A DNA stretch of 64,000 nucleotides from Larimichthys crocea (lineage: Eukaryota > Chordata > Actinopteri > Sciaenidae): assembly GCF_000972845.2 (NCBI RefSeq), contig NC_040021.1, positions 23,420,801 to 23,484,800 of the forward strand. Reading direction: 5' to 3'. Below are positions 11,603 to 24,120 of this stretch, in pieces (position 1 is the stretch's first letter; every line of letters begins with the position of its first letter). Made by a program: the position numbers and the translations under genes. The notes under the pieces are model-generated. The model was not told where the DNA came from, searched no databases, and saw only the letters and a list, made by a program, of their open reading frames with translations.

Positions 11603-12076
11603 TGTTATAAAAATTAGGGTTACACAGCCAGTTGGATGTTTTAAACTTATACAATGTTTGTTCTTACATTATATGTTCTTAGGGCACTTCCCTTTATTGA
11701 TGTTTTACTCAGACTGGCAGGGTAAGGTAAAGTCCAGGTTAACGTATGAATAGAGGAATTTGAGAACAGAATGAGTCAGGGAGATGACATCAAGATTGGG
11801 GACATCCTGGCTACTCTTTAGGTGATAAGCTGTTTAAAGGCATTATATGCAAATTGACTGTTAACAATTTACAGGGGTTGAGACAGCCCATCTTCAGGAA
11901 AATGTATAAAAACCAACTGTTAACGCTCCTCTGGGAGCCTTTTTCTCTGTAACCCCTTTAGGGGGTTGCACTGTGAAACGCTCCTCTTGTACAAGAACAA
12001 TAAATTCAACTTAAACTTTGATGCTTTGAATCCGATCCTCCTTATTTAAGGGTTGTTATTTAAAATTCCCGTAACA
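11603..12076 (+). mobile_element. Candidate solo LTR
   Basis: The segment could run from TGTTATAAAAATT to CCCGTAACA, giving TG...CA ends. It contains a TATA-like GTATAAAAACC near 11907, an AATAAA signal near 11999 preceded by CTTGTACAAGAAC, and a short U5-like tail. Flanking pentamers are gaaaa (11598-11602) and gaata (12077-12081), which match at four of five bases, so the 5' boundary is uncertain. No primer-binding site or internal gene follows, which points to a solo LTR. Confidence 0.45.
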
Positions 12077-12468
12077 GAATATGCTGAACGATGCCCTACC
12101 TGCCCAACATGTGGATTAACCTGTCTGTATGGTATGATGCTGCAGACAGCCAGGTTTTCTTTGGAGACCATTCTACATTGTGTTCTCATATTATCCTATT
12201 ATAACAGTAAATCAAGAGTCTTCTCACACTGAGTTACAGAGGCTGCTGTTCATTAAAATGAAGCACTGGAAATTTAAATAGTTCATTATATCTCTTTCTT
12301 TCTGAGATTTTCTGATTGAAATCACTTTTGAAGAAAAAAGGTTATTAACTGAAACTCAGCTGTCATCACATTTTCAATAATTTTTATATTATATTTTCTG
12401 TTTCCTATATGTAGGTTCTTTTTGTAATTTAGTCAGGAACATTTGATGTTTTAATGTTGAAGACAATT
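12077..12468. other. Anonymous non-coding sequence
   Basis: AT-rich sequence without a recognised feature. Confidence 0.45.
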
Positions 12469-12732
12469 ATGGTTAGCACTGTCGCCTCACTGAAGGTTTC
12501 AAACCTCGGCTGGTTCTTTCTGTGTGGAGTTTGCATGTTCTCCCTGTGTCTGCGTGGGTTCTCTCCGGGTAGTCCAGCTTCCTCCCACAGTCCAAAGACA
12601 TGAACCTTAACAGATTCATTGGTGACTCTAAATTGTCCGTAGGTGTGAATGTGAGTGTGAATAGTTCATTGTGCCCTGTGATAAGCTGGCGACTTGACTT
12701 GGCTCCAGCCCCACCGTGACCCTGATGATAAG
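12469..12732 (+). mobile_element. Dispersed fish repeat, 'GTGGAGTTTGCATGTTCTCC' family, copy 1
   Basis: It contains GGTTAGCACTGTCGCCTCAC, GTGTGGAGTTTGCATGTTCTC, TGTCTGCGTGGGTTCTCTCC, TCCCACAGTCCAAAGACATG, GGTGACTCTAAATTG and a final CTGGCGACTTG...CCGTGACCC. The same order of blocks occurs at 39714-39950. The family is very abundant in teleost genomes. I treat it as SINE-like without naming it. Confidence 0.75.
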
Positions 12733-13004
12733 AAACCATGAAACTAAGTACAATATATACAACAGAGGAGTGCTGTGCTGTGTTGCTGCTGTTGTGCAAC
12801 TGATGCTATCTGGGCAGATGGCCGTCCACCCTGACCCAAGTTCTGCTTCTGCCTCAAAAAGGAGTTTTTTCCTTCCCATTGTCACCAAGTGTTTGCTCAT
12901 GGTGGGAATTGTCGAGTCTCTGTAAAGAGTACGCCCTATATGAAAAATGTCATGAGATCATGTTATGTCATAAATTGACACATGTAGTTAAAGGTGCTAG
13001 CCAC

Positions 13005-13245
13005 ATTTAGCTGGATCATCCACTGATCAGATGATTGGCAGTTCGATCCCCAGCCGAAGTGTCAGTGTGTGAATGTGTATGAATGGTTAGGTCCTCAAAC
13101 TGATGAGCAGTTGGCACCTTGCATGGCAGCCAATGCGATCAGTGTATGAATGTGTGTGAATGGGTGAATGAGATATGTAGTGTAAAATGCTTTGAGTGGT
13201 AGACTAGAAAGGAGATATATAAGTACAGTCCATTTACCATTTACC
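13005..13245 (+). mobile_element. tRNA-derived SINE-like element, copy 3
   Basis: The head is degraded, but CACTGATCAGATGATTGGCAG and the B-box-like AGTTCGATCCCC remain. The full tail is present: GTTGGCACCTTGCATGGCAG, GAATGGGTGAATGAGATATG, TAGTGTAAAATGCTTTGAG, and ATATAAGTACAGTCCATTTACC at the 3' end. Confidence 0.7.
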
Positions 13246-14179
13246 TACCACTGATGCAAAAAGAAAGAAAGAAATAATAGAGGATTAAATTAGAGCAATA
13301 ATACAGATGGTAACAGCGTTTTTTTCCTCCTGGTGGTCTCTGACTCTTACTGATGTGACACTGTGAGCTTCATTTCCTTCACAGTGTCTCACCCACAGAA
13401 TCGATAATCTCTCGCTCTGACACATACTGTATGTTTTCATACAACACCTGGAGATCTCATCACTTCAGATGAAACTATGTCTTTCTGCTATATTCCCTCT
13501 AATAGAGTAAGAAAGAAAAGGTTATATGTGCACTCATGTCGTGGACAGACTGGAGAACAATATTTCATCAGCTCACACTGGCGCAGACACAGAAGAGTGT
13601 TTGGATAAATAGCTTTCTCTCTTCACAGCTCACCTTATAGCCTCCTTGACCTGCTGATTTCTTTTCTAAAAACACAACATGAGGCTTCAGTCAAAATGGA
13701 ATCATTTGAAAACACATATCCCCATCATCACGCCACCTCCATCACTCCACCACCCAAGTGTGTTTTGTGTTATATGATTTGTAACTGCAGCATGTCATGG
13801 AATTACAGCCAAGTCACATCATTAGTTGATATTATAATTCTCCACATGCTGGCTGATCCGCTCACTCATTCTTTGATCTTTAACTACTCTGTATTTCGTC
13901 TTCAAGGACAAGGACGTATCACATTCACTCCTCTGCTTCTACTTTCAAACACACACAGACCCACAAATCAGGCAGATACAATATATTCCAAAAGGAGCGC
14001 AGCAGAAATATTGTAATGGGTGGACTGTGCACATAATTGGAATGCACAAGGATGAAGCTTAATCTTTGAGTTTAGAACAAGCACCTGGTCATGCACCTCA
14101 TGTCTTTACTATTAGACTCAATCGTATGTAAAATAACCCCTTTTAAGCTGACAGGTTTTATTGTATGCAGATGGTTCAG

Positions 14180-14211
<32 letters not shown>

Positions 14212-14599
14212 CTACATACTAGAGTAGATTGTAAAACTGCAGATTGTATCTTGCAGCATCACTCACTAAATATGTTTGCACCTGTTTTAAATTTGCAGAT
14301 AAAAAGACGTTTCCAAAGTGTTGTAAGAACAAAATTTACAGGTGGTCGACAACCTCACACACAGCACAGGTTCCAGTTACGGGGCTCACTTAAGTAAATT
14401 CTTACATGCAAACTCACATGTCTACACGTCTAGGCCATCGCCATAAATAATGGCTGTACACAGTCTGAGCTGCTTTATAAATAACTTACGCATTCCAGAG
14501 TCCAAGGAAGGACCATGATATAGGACAATGCTGAAAAACCCTGCATTACTTTCAATGACAGTGTTTATATTTGATATATTTGATATATTTGTATTTGTA
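13246..14599. other. Anonymous non-coding sequence with a short (CA)n run
   Basis: The only repeat seen is (CA)n at about 14180-14210. No exon was recognised. Confidence 0.5.
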
Positions 14600-15295
14600 T
14601 TCAGTTCAAGGATCTTTATTCTCCCAGAGGGACAATTTGTGGTGCAGCAGCAGGACAAAAACGTAAATATGAATGACTAACAACAACCAGTAAAAATACA
14701 ATAAATACATGCAACATAAACATTTCCACACTTCACTTTCCATTATTAAAAAGGCCTAGCAGCTGCCACAGAGGAGTTTTGTGTCTGTTAGTTTTACATT
14801 TAGAGGCTAAATTTGCGGCCTGATGGCAACAACATGAAGCAGCTGTTCAGCGGGAGACCTGGGTCTTTTTAGTGTCCTAGTCTCATATTTAACACCATGA
14901 GAATGTTGCGGACAATTTTGTCACACACTTTAACTATGTGCTATAATCTGTTTTCATTTTCAAAAGTGAGGGACCCATCATAAAAATAACAATAAAATAA
15001 CAGTAAAACATCCTCATTAAAGTGGTGTCGACATTCAAATTACGTAGTTTGCGTTAAAATAACATGCACTGATGAGATTTTTTACACACAGCGTCAACAT
15101 GTGGCTCGAAGGGCAGTTTATCATCAGTGATAATGCTCAGGTATTTGTTTTGTTCCAGGACATCGACAGCTTGAGCATCTATGATGGTAGAAGGGAGGTC
15201 AGGGGGAATCTTTCTAAAATTATCATCATTTCTTCAGTTTTAGCCACATTAATGCTAATGACAGACAACTTACACCACTTGGTATAAGTTGTAAT
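14600..15295 (-). pseudogene. Decayed LINE reverse transcriptase C-terminus and 3' end
   Basis: Read on the minus strand, 15290-15070 encodes a recognisable post-YADD stretch of a non-LTR reverse transcriptase: NVAKTEEM, matching the family's NxxKTKEM, then a DVLEQNKYLSIITDD block corresponding to the usual 'KYLGxxxDDKL' region. Nearer the 3' end LLPSGRKFSL matches the conserved LLPSGRRYR block. The element closes with TCCCTCTGGGAGAATAAAG at about 14610, a typical tail for this group. Stops and small indels break the frame throughout, so it is a 5'-truncated fossil. Its sequence differs from the L2 element at 19-29 kb. Confidence 0.75.
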
Positions 15296-17340
15296 CTTAT
15301 AAATTTCTACAATATCTACACTTGGTAACTACAGTATTGTATATGTATGTTTAATTAGCCATCTAAAACACTTGCAATAGAGAAAGATTGGAAGTACGGA
15401 GGTGAACTGGCAGTCCCCCAGATACCAGTCCACGCTCTACACCTCAACAAGTCCCTACAGACTGAGCTGAGGCAGACGGAGTGTCATTAGTTTGGTGAAA
15501 TTAAAATTGTGACCACTAATGGTGTCACTACATGCAAAGTCAGACGGTCACCAAAGTCAATGCAATTCATCCGGCGGGGGCATGAATGTATCAAATGTCC
15601 AACAATACATGGAATAATATTTCAGACTGGACACCATGAGAACACTATGTGCTCGTGTTTTCTCCCAGTTTTTCCCAACTCAGCAAACAGAGCTGTGTCA
15701 TCCAGCTTCAGATGACATCATGTCATGTCATCTGAAGTCATATCCGTTGACATTCTCTGTTATCATGTGTCACGTGTCTGCTCAGCTTTGAATGTTACCT
15801 TATACTCATATGTTGGTGTTCTTTCCAGAAAGCATCGCTAAAAGTACAAAAGTCCACAGGCCGCCAGCTGCTCTATCACATTTCCACTTCTCAGCTGCTT
15901 AAATTGAAATAAATTAGCGTGCTGACATTTGTAAACTGAAAATATTCACATTTATTCAATTCATTATGCTCTCCTGGCTCATTCATTACTCTAATATGTT
16001 GGTGCAATATATTTTGTGGAAAGACTGCTGAATAGATTGCAGAAGTCCACTGAGGTGTTGACTTTAAAACACTTTATGAGCATGGTACTTTCAAACAAGG
16101 GTAATACTGTATGATTTTTTTCCCCCTGTCTAACATTTATGTAAGATGGATATTATGCAGATGTTGTGTAGCTGGAGTTCTATTTAAAACAAGCAGTGAA
16201 ATGACCAACATGAGAAAATATGCCCTCCAGTTTCACTCCACATTCTATTCAGATGAAAGCAGCATCTGAGCAGCACATGCATTGGCCGCGGGTGCAGTTG
16301 GCAGGTTAGGAAAGATAAAGATTCAGCTCAGAGACTTAACTTGTCATCCTACAGCCGACTGTGTGAAACTTTGGACTTGCTGTACTTCTAAGATATAAAA
16401 CGCTATGAGGCTTCAGTTTCAGGTTTTTTAATTTATTTTTATTTGTTCCAAAGTCTGTTTCACACAAATGAACCATTTTTTATGTTAAATGAGCATAAGG
16501 AGTATAAATTGGTAATCAAATTATGTTTAATATAAATTTGTGTATTAAAACTTTAAGTTGACTTTGTTTCGAAAAGGTCATGTCTCTCTGCAGGTAATTG
16601 TGAGTTTTCAGTACATTTCTTTTCCATATGAGTACTTTTAATGTCATGGATACACTGTTTGTTAATTTAGATCAATATTTGGAACATTTGATAATTTAAG
16701 AAAATATTTAAGAGCATTAAATAAATGAATATGACTTCTGAAGTGACAAGAAGTTAACCTACCACTTATTAACTTCATTTCTACAATGTGCTGTTGTTCT
16801 GCACTTATTCATATTTGTGACTGGTCACTGCCCTTCACTCATCGCTGAGATGGGAAACCAAGTAGATTGAGCATTGTGTGAGTATGCTGGACTTGCTTTG
16901 TAGTACAGGACCTGGTCCCTGCTGGTTCACAGTGGCTAATGAACAGAGAATTTAGACTTTATCCCACTGATAGATGGATGTTTTTAACACACCCATACCT
17001 TCTTGGCTCAACTGAGACATGATACACGTTGTGGTTTTACAGTACAAGCACAGATGTTTGGGTCGTGGTTTTCAGGGAATGGAAGCTTTCATCCTTCTGC
17101 CAGGGTTTTTGTTACAGTCATCAGCCCCACTCCCACACCCCTACCCATTCATCCATCCACACATCCCTCAGTGCTCCATGAAATGCTTGTGGATGGTGAC
17201 ACTGACCTGGTCTGCTACAAAGACAAACCCCTGCAGTGAAATTCAGAGTTACCAGTGAGTCTGAAGTGCGTTCATTCAGCCACATCTCTGTAATGCTACA
17301 CTCTCGATACTCCTACTACTGTGTAGCCTGGTTAGCTCCA
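15296..17340. other. Anonymous non-coding sequence
   Basis: No gene was recognised. A 12-bp perfect inverted repeat lies at 15706-15737 (listed separately). The rest is AT-rich. Confidence 0.5.
15706..15737. repeat. Short perfect inverted repeat
   Basis: CTTCAGATGACA (15706-15717) and TGTCATCTGAAG (15726-15737) are exact complements around an 8-base spacer, TCATGTCA. No flanking duplication or terminator-like run identifies a function. Confidence 0.6.
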
Positions 17341-17720
17341 TTACCTCTTTTATCTTTTCAGCTTTCACTTCAGCAGGGATCTGTGTTTGTGTTTCCCGTT
17401 TCATTTTGTAATTCTCCCCTCCCCCTATCTGTAACTTTACTTCCTGTCTTTGATTGTCTTTTTATCTGTGTCTTGGTATCCTGCCTTGTTTAGTCCATGT
17501 GTTTCTTGGTTGGTCAGTTCATCTTTGTGCCATGTGCCAGCTTTCAGCCCTGTGTTTTATTCTTGTGTTTCGGATCTTAGCCTTTCTGGACCTTGCCTTT
17601 TTAATTGGTCTTTTTGAGCCTTGCCTGCCTCACCACACTGTAAGTCTTTTGTTTTGTGTTATTAAATTAATTTTTCTCTGCTAAAGTTCTGCCTCCTGTT
17701 GCATCCATATTTGGGCCTTC
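17340..17720 (+). repeat. Possible LTR-derived dispersed repeat
   Basis: This is a pyrimidine-rich stretch with TTTCCCGTTTCATTTTG, repeated TTGTGTTT/CCTTGCC phrases, a GTTATTAAATTAA polyadenylation-like site near 17660 and a GTTCTGCCTCCTGTTGCATCC tail. The layout resembles abundant fish LTR sequences, but I could not define TG...CA ends or a target duplication. The leucine/cysteine-rich open frames here are products of base composition. Confidence 0.3.
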
Positions 17721-19024
17721 CCTCTTGACTTGCCTTACTGCACAAATATTCTTAAGAGTTCTCCGTTGAACACAGTGAATTCAGAATTCTGGAAATCATG
17801 ATATCCTTGGAAGGTGTGGATGTTATCAATAGGTTTCATGTTTCATGTCTGTGTGTTTGGATTTGACTAAGTAATGACTCCAAGTACGAGTCCAACTTGA
17901 GTTCACCTCACACAGCATGCGTGTCTCTCCCTATGCACCTCCTCTTCAACTCTCCAAATCCCCCCTGGGAAGGCTTTAGCCATTCTCTCTTGGCTTTGTC
18001 CTGTCTGGAACGATTACTGGAGAGCCCAGTGATGATTTTTCTTCCCATGTTTTCATGTGAACGTACTGTTTGGCAGAAAACTAGCACAATATACAAAGTA
18101 TGGTGGAAGCCGACACAGGTATTTGTTCAAAGACCAAAGTATTGGACAAATGAAACATTGTGATATTGACTTAATGATAGAAAATGAAGTCAAAACTTTG
18201 ATCTCCTGGCTCTCCTTTCATCTTGTGCCACCAGTCATTAGGATTCATCCTTTGAGGACCATGAATGTCAACACTGTACCAAAACTCATGTTGCTAGCAA
18301 GTAACTGAACACTTCTCTCTTAATATATTTTAAAAAATGATTTGGGCCCCAGCACTGAACCTTTTATTACTCCATATGTAACCTTCATAAATTCATATTT
18401 ATTACCAGGAAACTTCTCACATACAGCAGTTTATTATCCAAATAAATACATAACATTTTATGAAATCCCTTTTAAAAGCAAGTATAGGTTTGCAGAGAAA
18501 TACATTCTTGGTATCATTTGTTTATTAGAAAATTTGGAATGGATGGATGGAAATGATGAGCAGAGAGAATGTGCAGTTCTGTAATGCATTTTATGCTTAT
18601 TCCATATACATAAGAAAATGTTAAAAAAGTCAGTTCAGACATGAGTTGTCTGGTTCTTGTTGTGTCTAACTGTAGGTGTAAAACTGGTGCCCTGCAGTTT
18701 GTGTTTTTCATTGTCCTGGCTCTTTTCGGACAGCATCAAGCAAAGAAAGCGATTCATCAGTTTCTGTCTTCAGTCTTCTTTTTTTCATCATGTTATCCAT
18801 CAGGCATTTTGAATTAACTTTTCACTTCAAGAAAATTCAAGTCAAGTTTGATAACTGCTCTGTTACTTACTTCGATTTCTGTCTTTACTGGCAACAGGCT
18901 TTTTCACATCTCATTGAAATTCAGTAGGTAGAGTGTAGCAGGTGAACTGTGCCTGGATTAACCTGCAAAGGCACCCTGGGCAACAAGGAGCTGCAGGGTT
19001 CCTATCACCCCCCACCACCATGTT
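17721..19024. other. Anonymous non-coding sequence
   Basis: No feature was recognised up to the 3' tail of the L2 element. Confidence 0.45.
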
Positions 19025-19541
19025 AAATCAAATCAAATCAATTTTATTTGTATAGCCCAAAGTCACAAAGTACATTTGCCTCAGAGGGCTTTACAATCTG
19101 TACAGGGAGTGACACCCTCTGTCCTTAGACCCTCGGTTCGAGTGAGGAAAAACTTGCCCACAAAAACCCTTTTAACAGGGAAAAAATGTGGAAGAAAACC
19201 TCAGGAAGAGCCACAGAGGAGGGATCCCTCTCCCAGGACGGACAGACGTGCAATAGATGTCACGTGTACAGGACAATCAACACAAACATATTGTAAATGA
19301 CTGATAAAATGACAATGAATACAATGAATGATAAAAATGATTACAGTAACAGAAATGGTAGTAAAAATGACAGTATAATATATGTAGTGGGCGTCAGGAT
19401 CACAGCAGCAGCCACGATCCACGAGAACCTGCTGGACGACAGAGCACAGAAACTCCGGGGAAGTTTGGTTAGTAACATGCATTAATGAGACATGTCCACA
19501 GATGGAGAGATATAGAGAGATGGAGAGAGATGGAGAGATAT

Positions 19542-19601
<60 letters not shown>

Positions 19602-19812
19602 GATATATATATATAGACAGAGAGAGAGAGAGAGAGTGAGAGAGTTTTCGGTAAGGGAGATGTTGCATCTTCAACCAATACCGTGCCTGGCTAGGCATAA
19701 CCCTCGGTGGGGTCCCCCGGCAGTCTAATCCTATGGCAGCATAACTAAGGGATGACCTGAGCCAGCCCTAACTATAGGCTTTATCAAAAAGGAAAGTCTT
19801 AAGTCTATTCTT
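19025..19812 (-). mobile_element. 3' end of the L2-type LINE, beyond the L1 insertion
   Basis: It contains the last codons of ORF2 (TFLFDKAYS then stop), a 3' UTR with a variable TA/GA microsatellite and the pentanucleotide tail at 19025-19042. It is collinear with 56175-56987 on the other strand, including the CCCAGGACGGACAGACGTGC and CTCGGTTCGAGTGAGGAAAA blocks. Confidence 0.9.
19510..19640. repeat. (TA)n and (GA)n microsatellite in the LINE 3' UTR
   Basis: Alternating TA runs, about 70 bp in total, are flanked by GAGAGA tracts. A matching CT/TA block sits at the same place in the other copy (56340-56490), so it belongs to the LINE and varies in length between copies. The tyrosine/isoleucine-rich frames across it are artefacts. 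Confidence 0.9.
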
Positions 19813-20623
19813 TTTTTTTTTTTGTAATTCAAATTTTTATTTAAACACACACAGTAACAGCTCATAGTGGTACAAGAAAGAATAAAAACAAGGGCCAGCA
19901 ACAAAAAGACAATCGTTAAGGCCTAGGTAGTCCCTGTCAAAATGAGTTTAACAACAACATAAAATAGATAAAAAAAATAACAATATATATACAAACGAAA
20001 ATAATTGTACAAATACCAATATTAGAAATACAGTCATGGTACTAGTTCAGGTAAGGTGTTCCATGAAATAATCCCAACACCAGTTCAACAGGGCCTTTAT
20101 TCCTCACTCTCTCGCTAACATAACCTCATAAGATGTGGTCTCAGTCATTAAGATCTTCCACTCTTGAAGTGTTGGACATGTGGATGATTCCAGTGCCTTA
20201 ATAGATTCTGGCGGCCGAAGTACCCTACCATCAAAACTGAATACGCACTATTTGTCAGGGGTGGGTTTCTGTTTTATCCCCTAAAGAACTAAACGTGGGG
20301 ATAAGGGCAGGACTACCCCCGCCCATACCTCCAGATATTTAAGTACACGTGCGCCAAAATGGCTCAACCATGGGGCATTCCCATAACAGATGCAGAAAAG
20401 TTCCCATTTCTTTTGCACACTTCAACAAATTATTATTGTTAGACCTATTTTGAAAAGCCTACAAGGTGTCCAATAATAGCGGTGCAGTATCTTATATTGG
20501 ATAAATTTCCCTCTAGCATCCTTGACGTATCTGCCATTTTGGCTATGATTGACCCATAAATCTTACTAATTCACAATTAAGGTCTCTCTGCCAGATATTT
20601 CAAATGATCACATATGCTGCTAA

Positions 20624-23600
20624 TTACGGAAATTGAGTTTTATAGAATGTTGACGCCTTGTGACAAAGGATGTCTAATAAATCAATTATCGGGTTGGTTA
20701 GCCTTACTGACTGAAATTTTTTAATTATGCAATGTCTAATTTGTAAATATTTCCAGAAATCACCTTTGTCCTCCAACTGGTACTGTTGAACAAGTTCGTT
20801 AAATGACATAAATATGCCTTCTTTATAGAGATCTCTTACAGTATGTATGCCCCTGTCCAGCCATCTTTTCCAAAAAAACCTTCTGCTTCCCAATCTCATC
20901 TCTGGATTGTGCCAAGTGGAAGCATACGGCTGTTTGTAATGGAAATCTTATGCATTTTGTGAACCTTCGCCCAAACTCGCGAGAATGCCTAATAACTGGG
21001 TTAATGTCTTTTCCTTTACTTCTTAAACACTGTGATAGGATATGTATGGCTGAAATGGTGCTGCCAGGTTTTCTCTATATTAGCCCACACTACACAAACC
21101 CCATTCCCCTCCAGTGATGAATATCTTAGCCATCTCGAATGACAAACTAAACAGTCTAACATCGGGAAGCCAAGCCCTCCCTTCCTTGGGCGCACACATT
21201 TTACTCCATTTAAATCTGGCTTCCTTCCTGTCCATAAAAGTCTCTGACTATAGTTTCATATTGTTTAAAAATGTGATCAGGCTTACAAGTGGCAACATCA
21301 TGGATATATAGTTGAATTGTGGTGCTATTACCATTTTAATAACATTTATCTTACCCAGAGGCCAAATTCAACTTTCCCCATTTCCAAGCTTGTTTTTAAT
21401 GTTTTGTAGAAGAGGCTCAAAATTCAGTGCTGTCATCTCACCTATCTCGAGGTTAATTTAATACCCAAGTAAACCATGCCTTTTGGAATCCATCTGAAAT
21501 TTATACTGTGTTAGCATTTGTGGGTGACAATGCTTAGATATGGCATCGCCTCTGATTTGGTCCAGTTAATTGGTAACCAGACAGTTTAGAATACTTATCA
21601 ATGGTGTTCATTAACGCAGGTAATGATTTGTGAGGGTCACTGGTAAGGAAAAGAATATCATCGGCGTAAAGCATTAACTTATGCTCAATCCCCCCACCAT
21701 CTACGCCCTTAATGGCAGGATCGCTCTTATAGCCACCGCCAGGGGTTCCACGCTATCGTGAACAAGAGAGGCGACAGGGGGCATCCCTGTCGCGTCCTCT
21801 AGAAAGATCAAAAAGAGGTGAAATAAGCCCGTTTGTCAAAACCGATGCTTTAGGTTTACTGTATATTATTTTTATCCATTTCGCAAAACCAGAGCCAAAA
21901 CCAAACCTCGACAGGGCCGAATGTAAGAAATCCCACTCGACCCTGTCAAAGGCCTTCTCAGCATCAAGCGAGACAGTAGCCACCGGCATTGTACTATAGC
22001 ATTTAGCCATATTAAGTGCATAAGTCTTCTCAGATTGTCGGTAGAAGACCTACCTTTATAAAGCCTACTTGATCTGTATGTATGATGTGTGGTAAAGTTG
22101 TTTCGAGTCTTAAGGCCAGTACCTTAGCTAATATCTACTGTCTACATTAATGAGGCTGATTGGTCTAAAGTTTGCAGGATCTGTATGACTCTCCCCTTTA
22201 GGTATCAGAGATATTAGAGCTTCATTAAGAGACGGTGGAAGTGAGCCGCTTTGGAATGCTTCCTCAAACACCATTGTCAAATATGGAGTAATTATGTCAA
22301 ATATATCTTATAGTACTCCACAGGAAACCCATCAGATCCTGGTGATTTCCCTGTATTCATGGATAGAATGGCAGTTTAACCTCCTCTTGGGTTACTGACG
22401 CATCAAGAAGAGCCACCGATCAGAGAAAATGTTGGCAGCTGTATGTTTGAGAAAAAATCTTGAGCTGATATCTCATCCATAGCACAGATGACTATACAGG
22501 TTCTCATAGAATCCTTAAAGATATCATTAATACCTTTAGAAGATGTTACAAGAGACCTCCTGCTCTTATTGCTGGAATAGTATGGGCATAGTTCTGTTCC
22601 TTAGCTGTCTGGCCAAAAGTCTGCCAGTCTTTTCCCCGACTCATAGAACTTAGTTTTAAGTCTGAACATAGCATATTCTGCTTTTTTATTGAAAATATCA
22701 TGAATTTGAAATTTACATTGCAAATATTTTTAATAAACTTTCAGAATAATGTCTAGCCAAATCTTCTCCATACTATTGATTCGGCTTCCAATTTTTTAAT
22801 ACAGCTTTGCTCTTTTTTAATTTTTGAGGTCTTAGCAATCAATTTTCCCCTAATGTAAGCTTTAGATGCTTCCCACACCATAGCCACGCTATCTGTACTC
22901 CCATATTAATTTCAAAAAACGAGGATAGATCCCCTGCAAGTTCTTTAGAAAACCCTCATCCTGTATAAGAGGTGTTCATTCTCCACCTGCCACGTCTAAG
23001 CCGGTCTGAATGTATATTTACAGAGAGCTCAACAGGTGCGTGGTCCGACAAGGAAATAGCATTGATAGTGCTATCAATGATGGCATTGACTAAACTCTGG
23101 GAGATTAAAAAAAATCGATTCTTGAATAAGATTTGGGCAGTGGGAATAAAATGTGTATTCTTGATCACTAGAGTAACCAGACGCCAGACATCAATCAAGT
23201 TGTTGTCCTCCATCATCATGTGAATGGCAGCTCTATCCTTTGGCACACCGAGATACCTGCGTATTACTTTTATCCAATATCCCATCTAAGACCTGATTGA
23301 AATCTCTGCCAAAATTATTGTGTCCTTGGGCGTTCTCCTATATACTGTAAAGTCCATGAAAGAAGGATGGATCCCTTTTGTTAGGAGCATATATATTACA
23401 TAACGTTATTTCTCCCCCTTATGTGTGGTTCTATAAAGAAATTCTAACCATTGCCATCCTTGTACTCCTTCAACATAGAAAAATTCAACCTCTTGAATCA
23501 AAATAAGAACTCCATTACGTTGGCTGGAGAAAGAACTATAGTAAACATGACCAACCCAGTCTCTCTTAAATTTTTTGCTTCATCTTCCTCTAAATGTGTT

Positions 23601-23900
23601 TCTTGAATGAATGTATATCAGCTTGTTTATGTTTGAGATATAAAAGTATTTTTTTTCCTCTTCACTGGATTCCCACAACCATTAATATTCCAGGAAACTA
23701 CTTTAACATAAGCATTATTAGCCATTCACATAGTAAGAAAAAAAATTGAAAGAAAATATTGGAATATATGTCCCCTGTCACTGACCATCTCAATTGGAAA
23801 ACATGAGTTATAGAATTCGTACCACTGAGCATGAATAGAAAATCTGCTATTTTAACTTTAACCTGAACCAACAAGACCAAACTGGTCAACCAAAAACCCC
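20624..23900 (-). pseudogene. L1 ORF2 (endonuclease and reverse transcriptase), broken
   Basis: Pieces appear in family order on the minus strand. 23285-22956 is the end of the APE endonuclease, with the SDHAPV motif. 22010-21753 is a reverse-transcriptase block, SLDAEKAFDRVEWDFL. YADD, the polymerase active site, is encoded at 21657-21668 within LMLYADDILF. 20899-20624 is the L1-type C-terminal domain (RLGSRRFFWKRW...DRGIHTVRDLY...KYLQIRHCI). Each piece is in its own frame, with several stops between, so no protein can be made. The upstream limit near 23900 is approximate; sequence from there to 24121 would be the region between the ORFs. Confidence 0.85.
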
Positions 23901-24120
23901 TCTACAGCAGAGGGGAAAGAAATAAAACGTAAAAATAAAAATCTGTCCAACAATCAGCTGAAATCTCTTCCGGTAAATCGAAGTCCATAACATAAACAAA
24001 ACTTAATTTAGGTCGTGGAATGTGAGTCGCCACCTCGGCAATAATCTAAACAGCTACCCAAAGCTATCCAGCCTCACATACCGCATCTCCTTACTGGTGG
24101 ATGTGTCACAGTTTATTCTC

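Noticed and set aside
17236..17684. Overlapping hydrophobic Leu/Cys-rich frames
   Set aside because: Pyrimidine-rich base composition produces them in several frames; no membrane-protein family is recognised.
19201..19698. 165-codon minus-strand frame with Tyr/Ile and Ser/Leu runs
   Set aside because: It lies in the LINE 3' UTR and reads through a TA/GA microsatellite.
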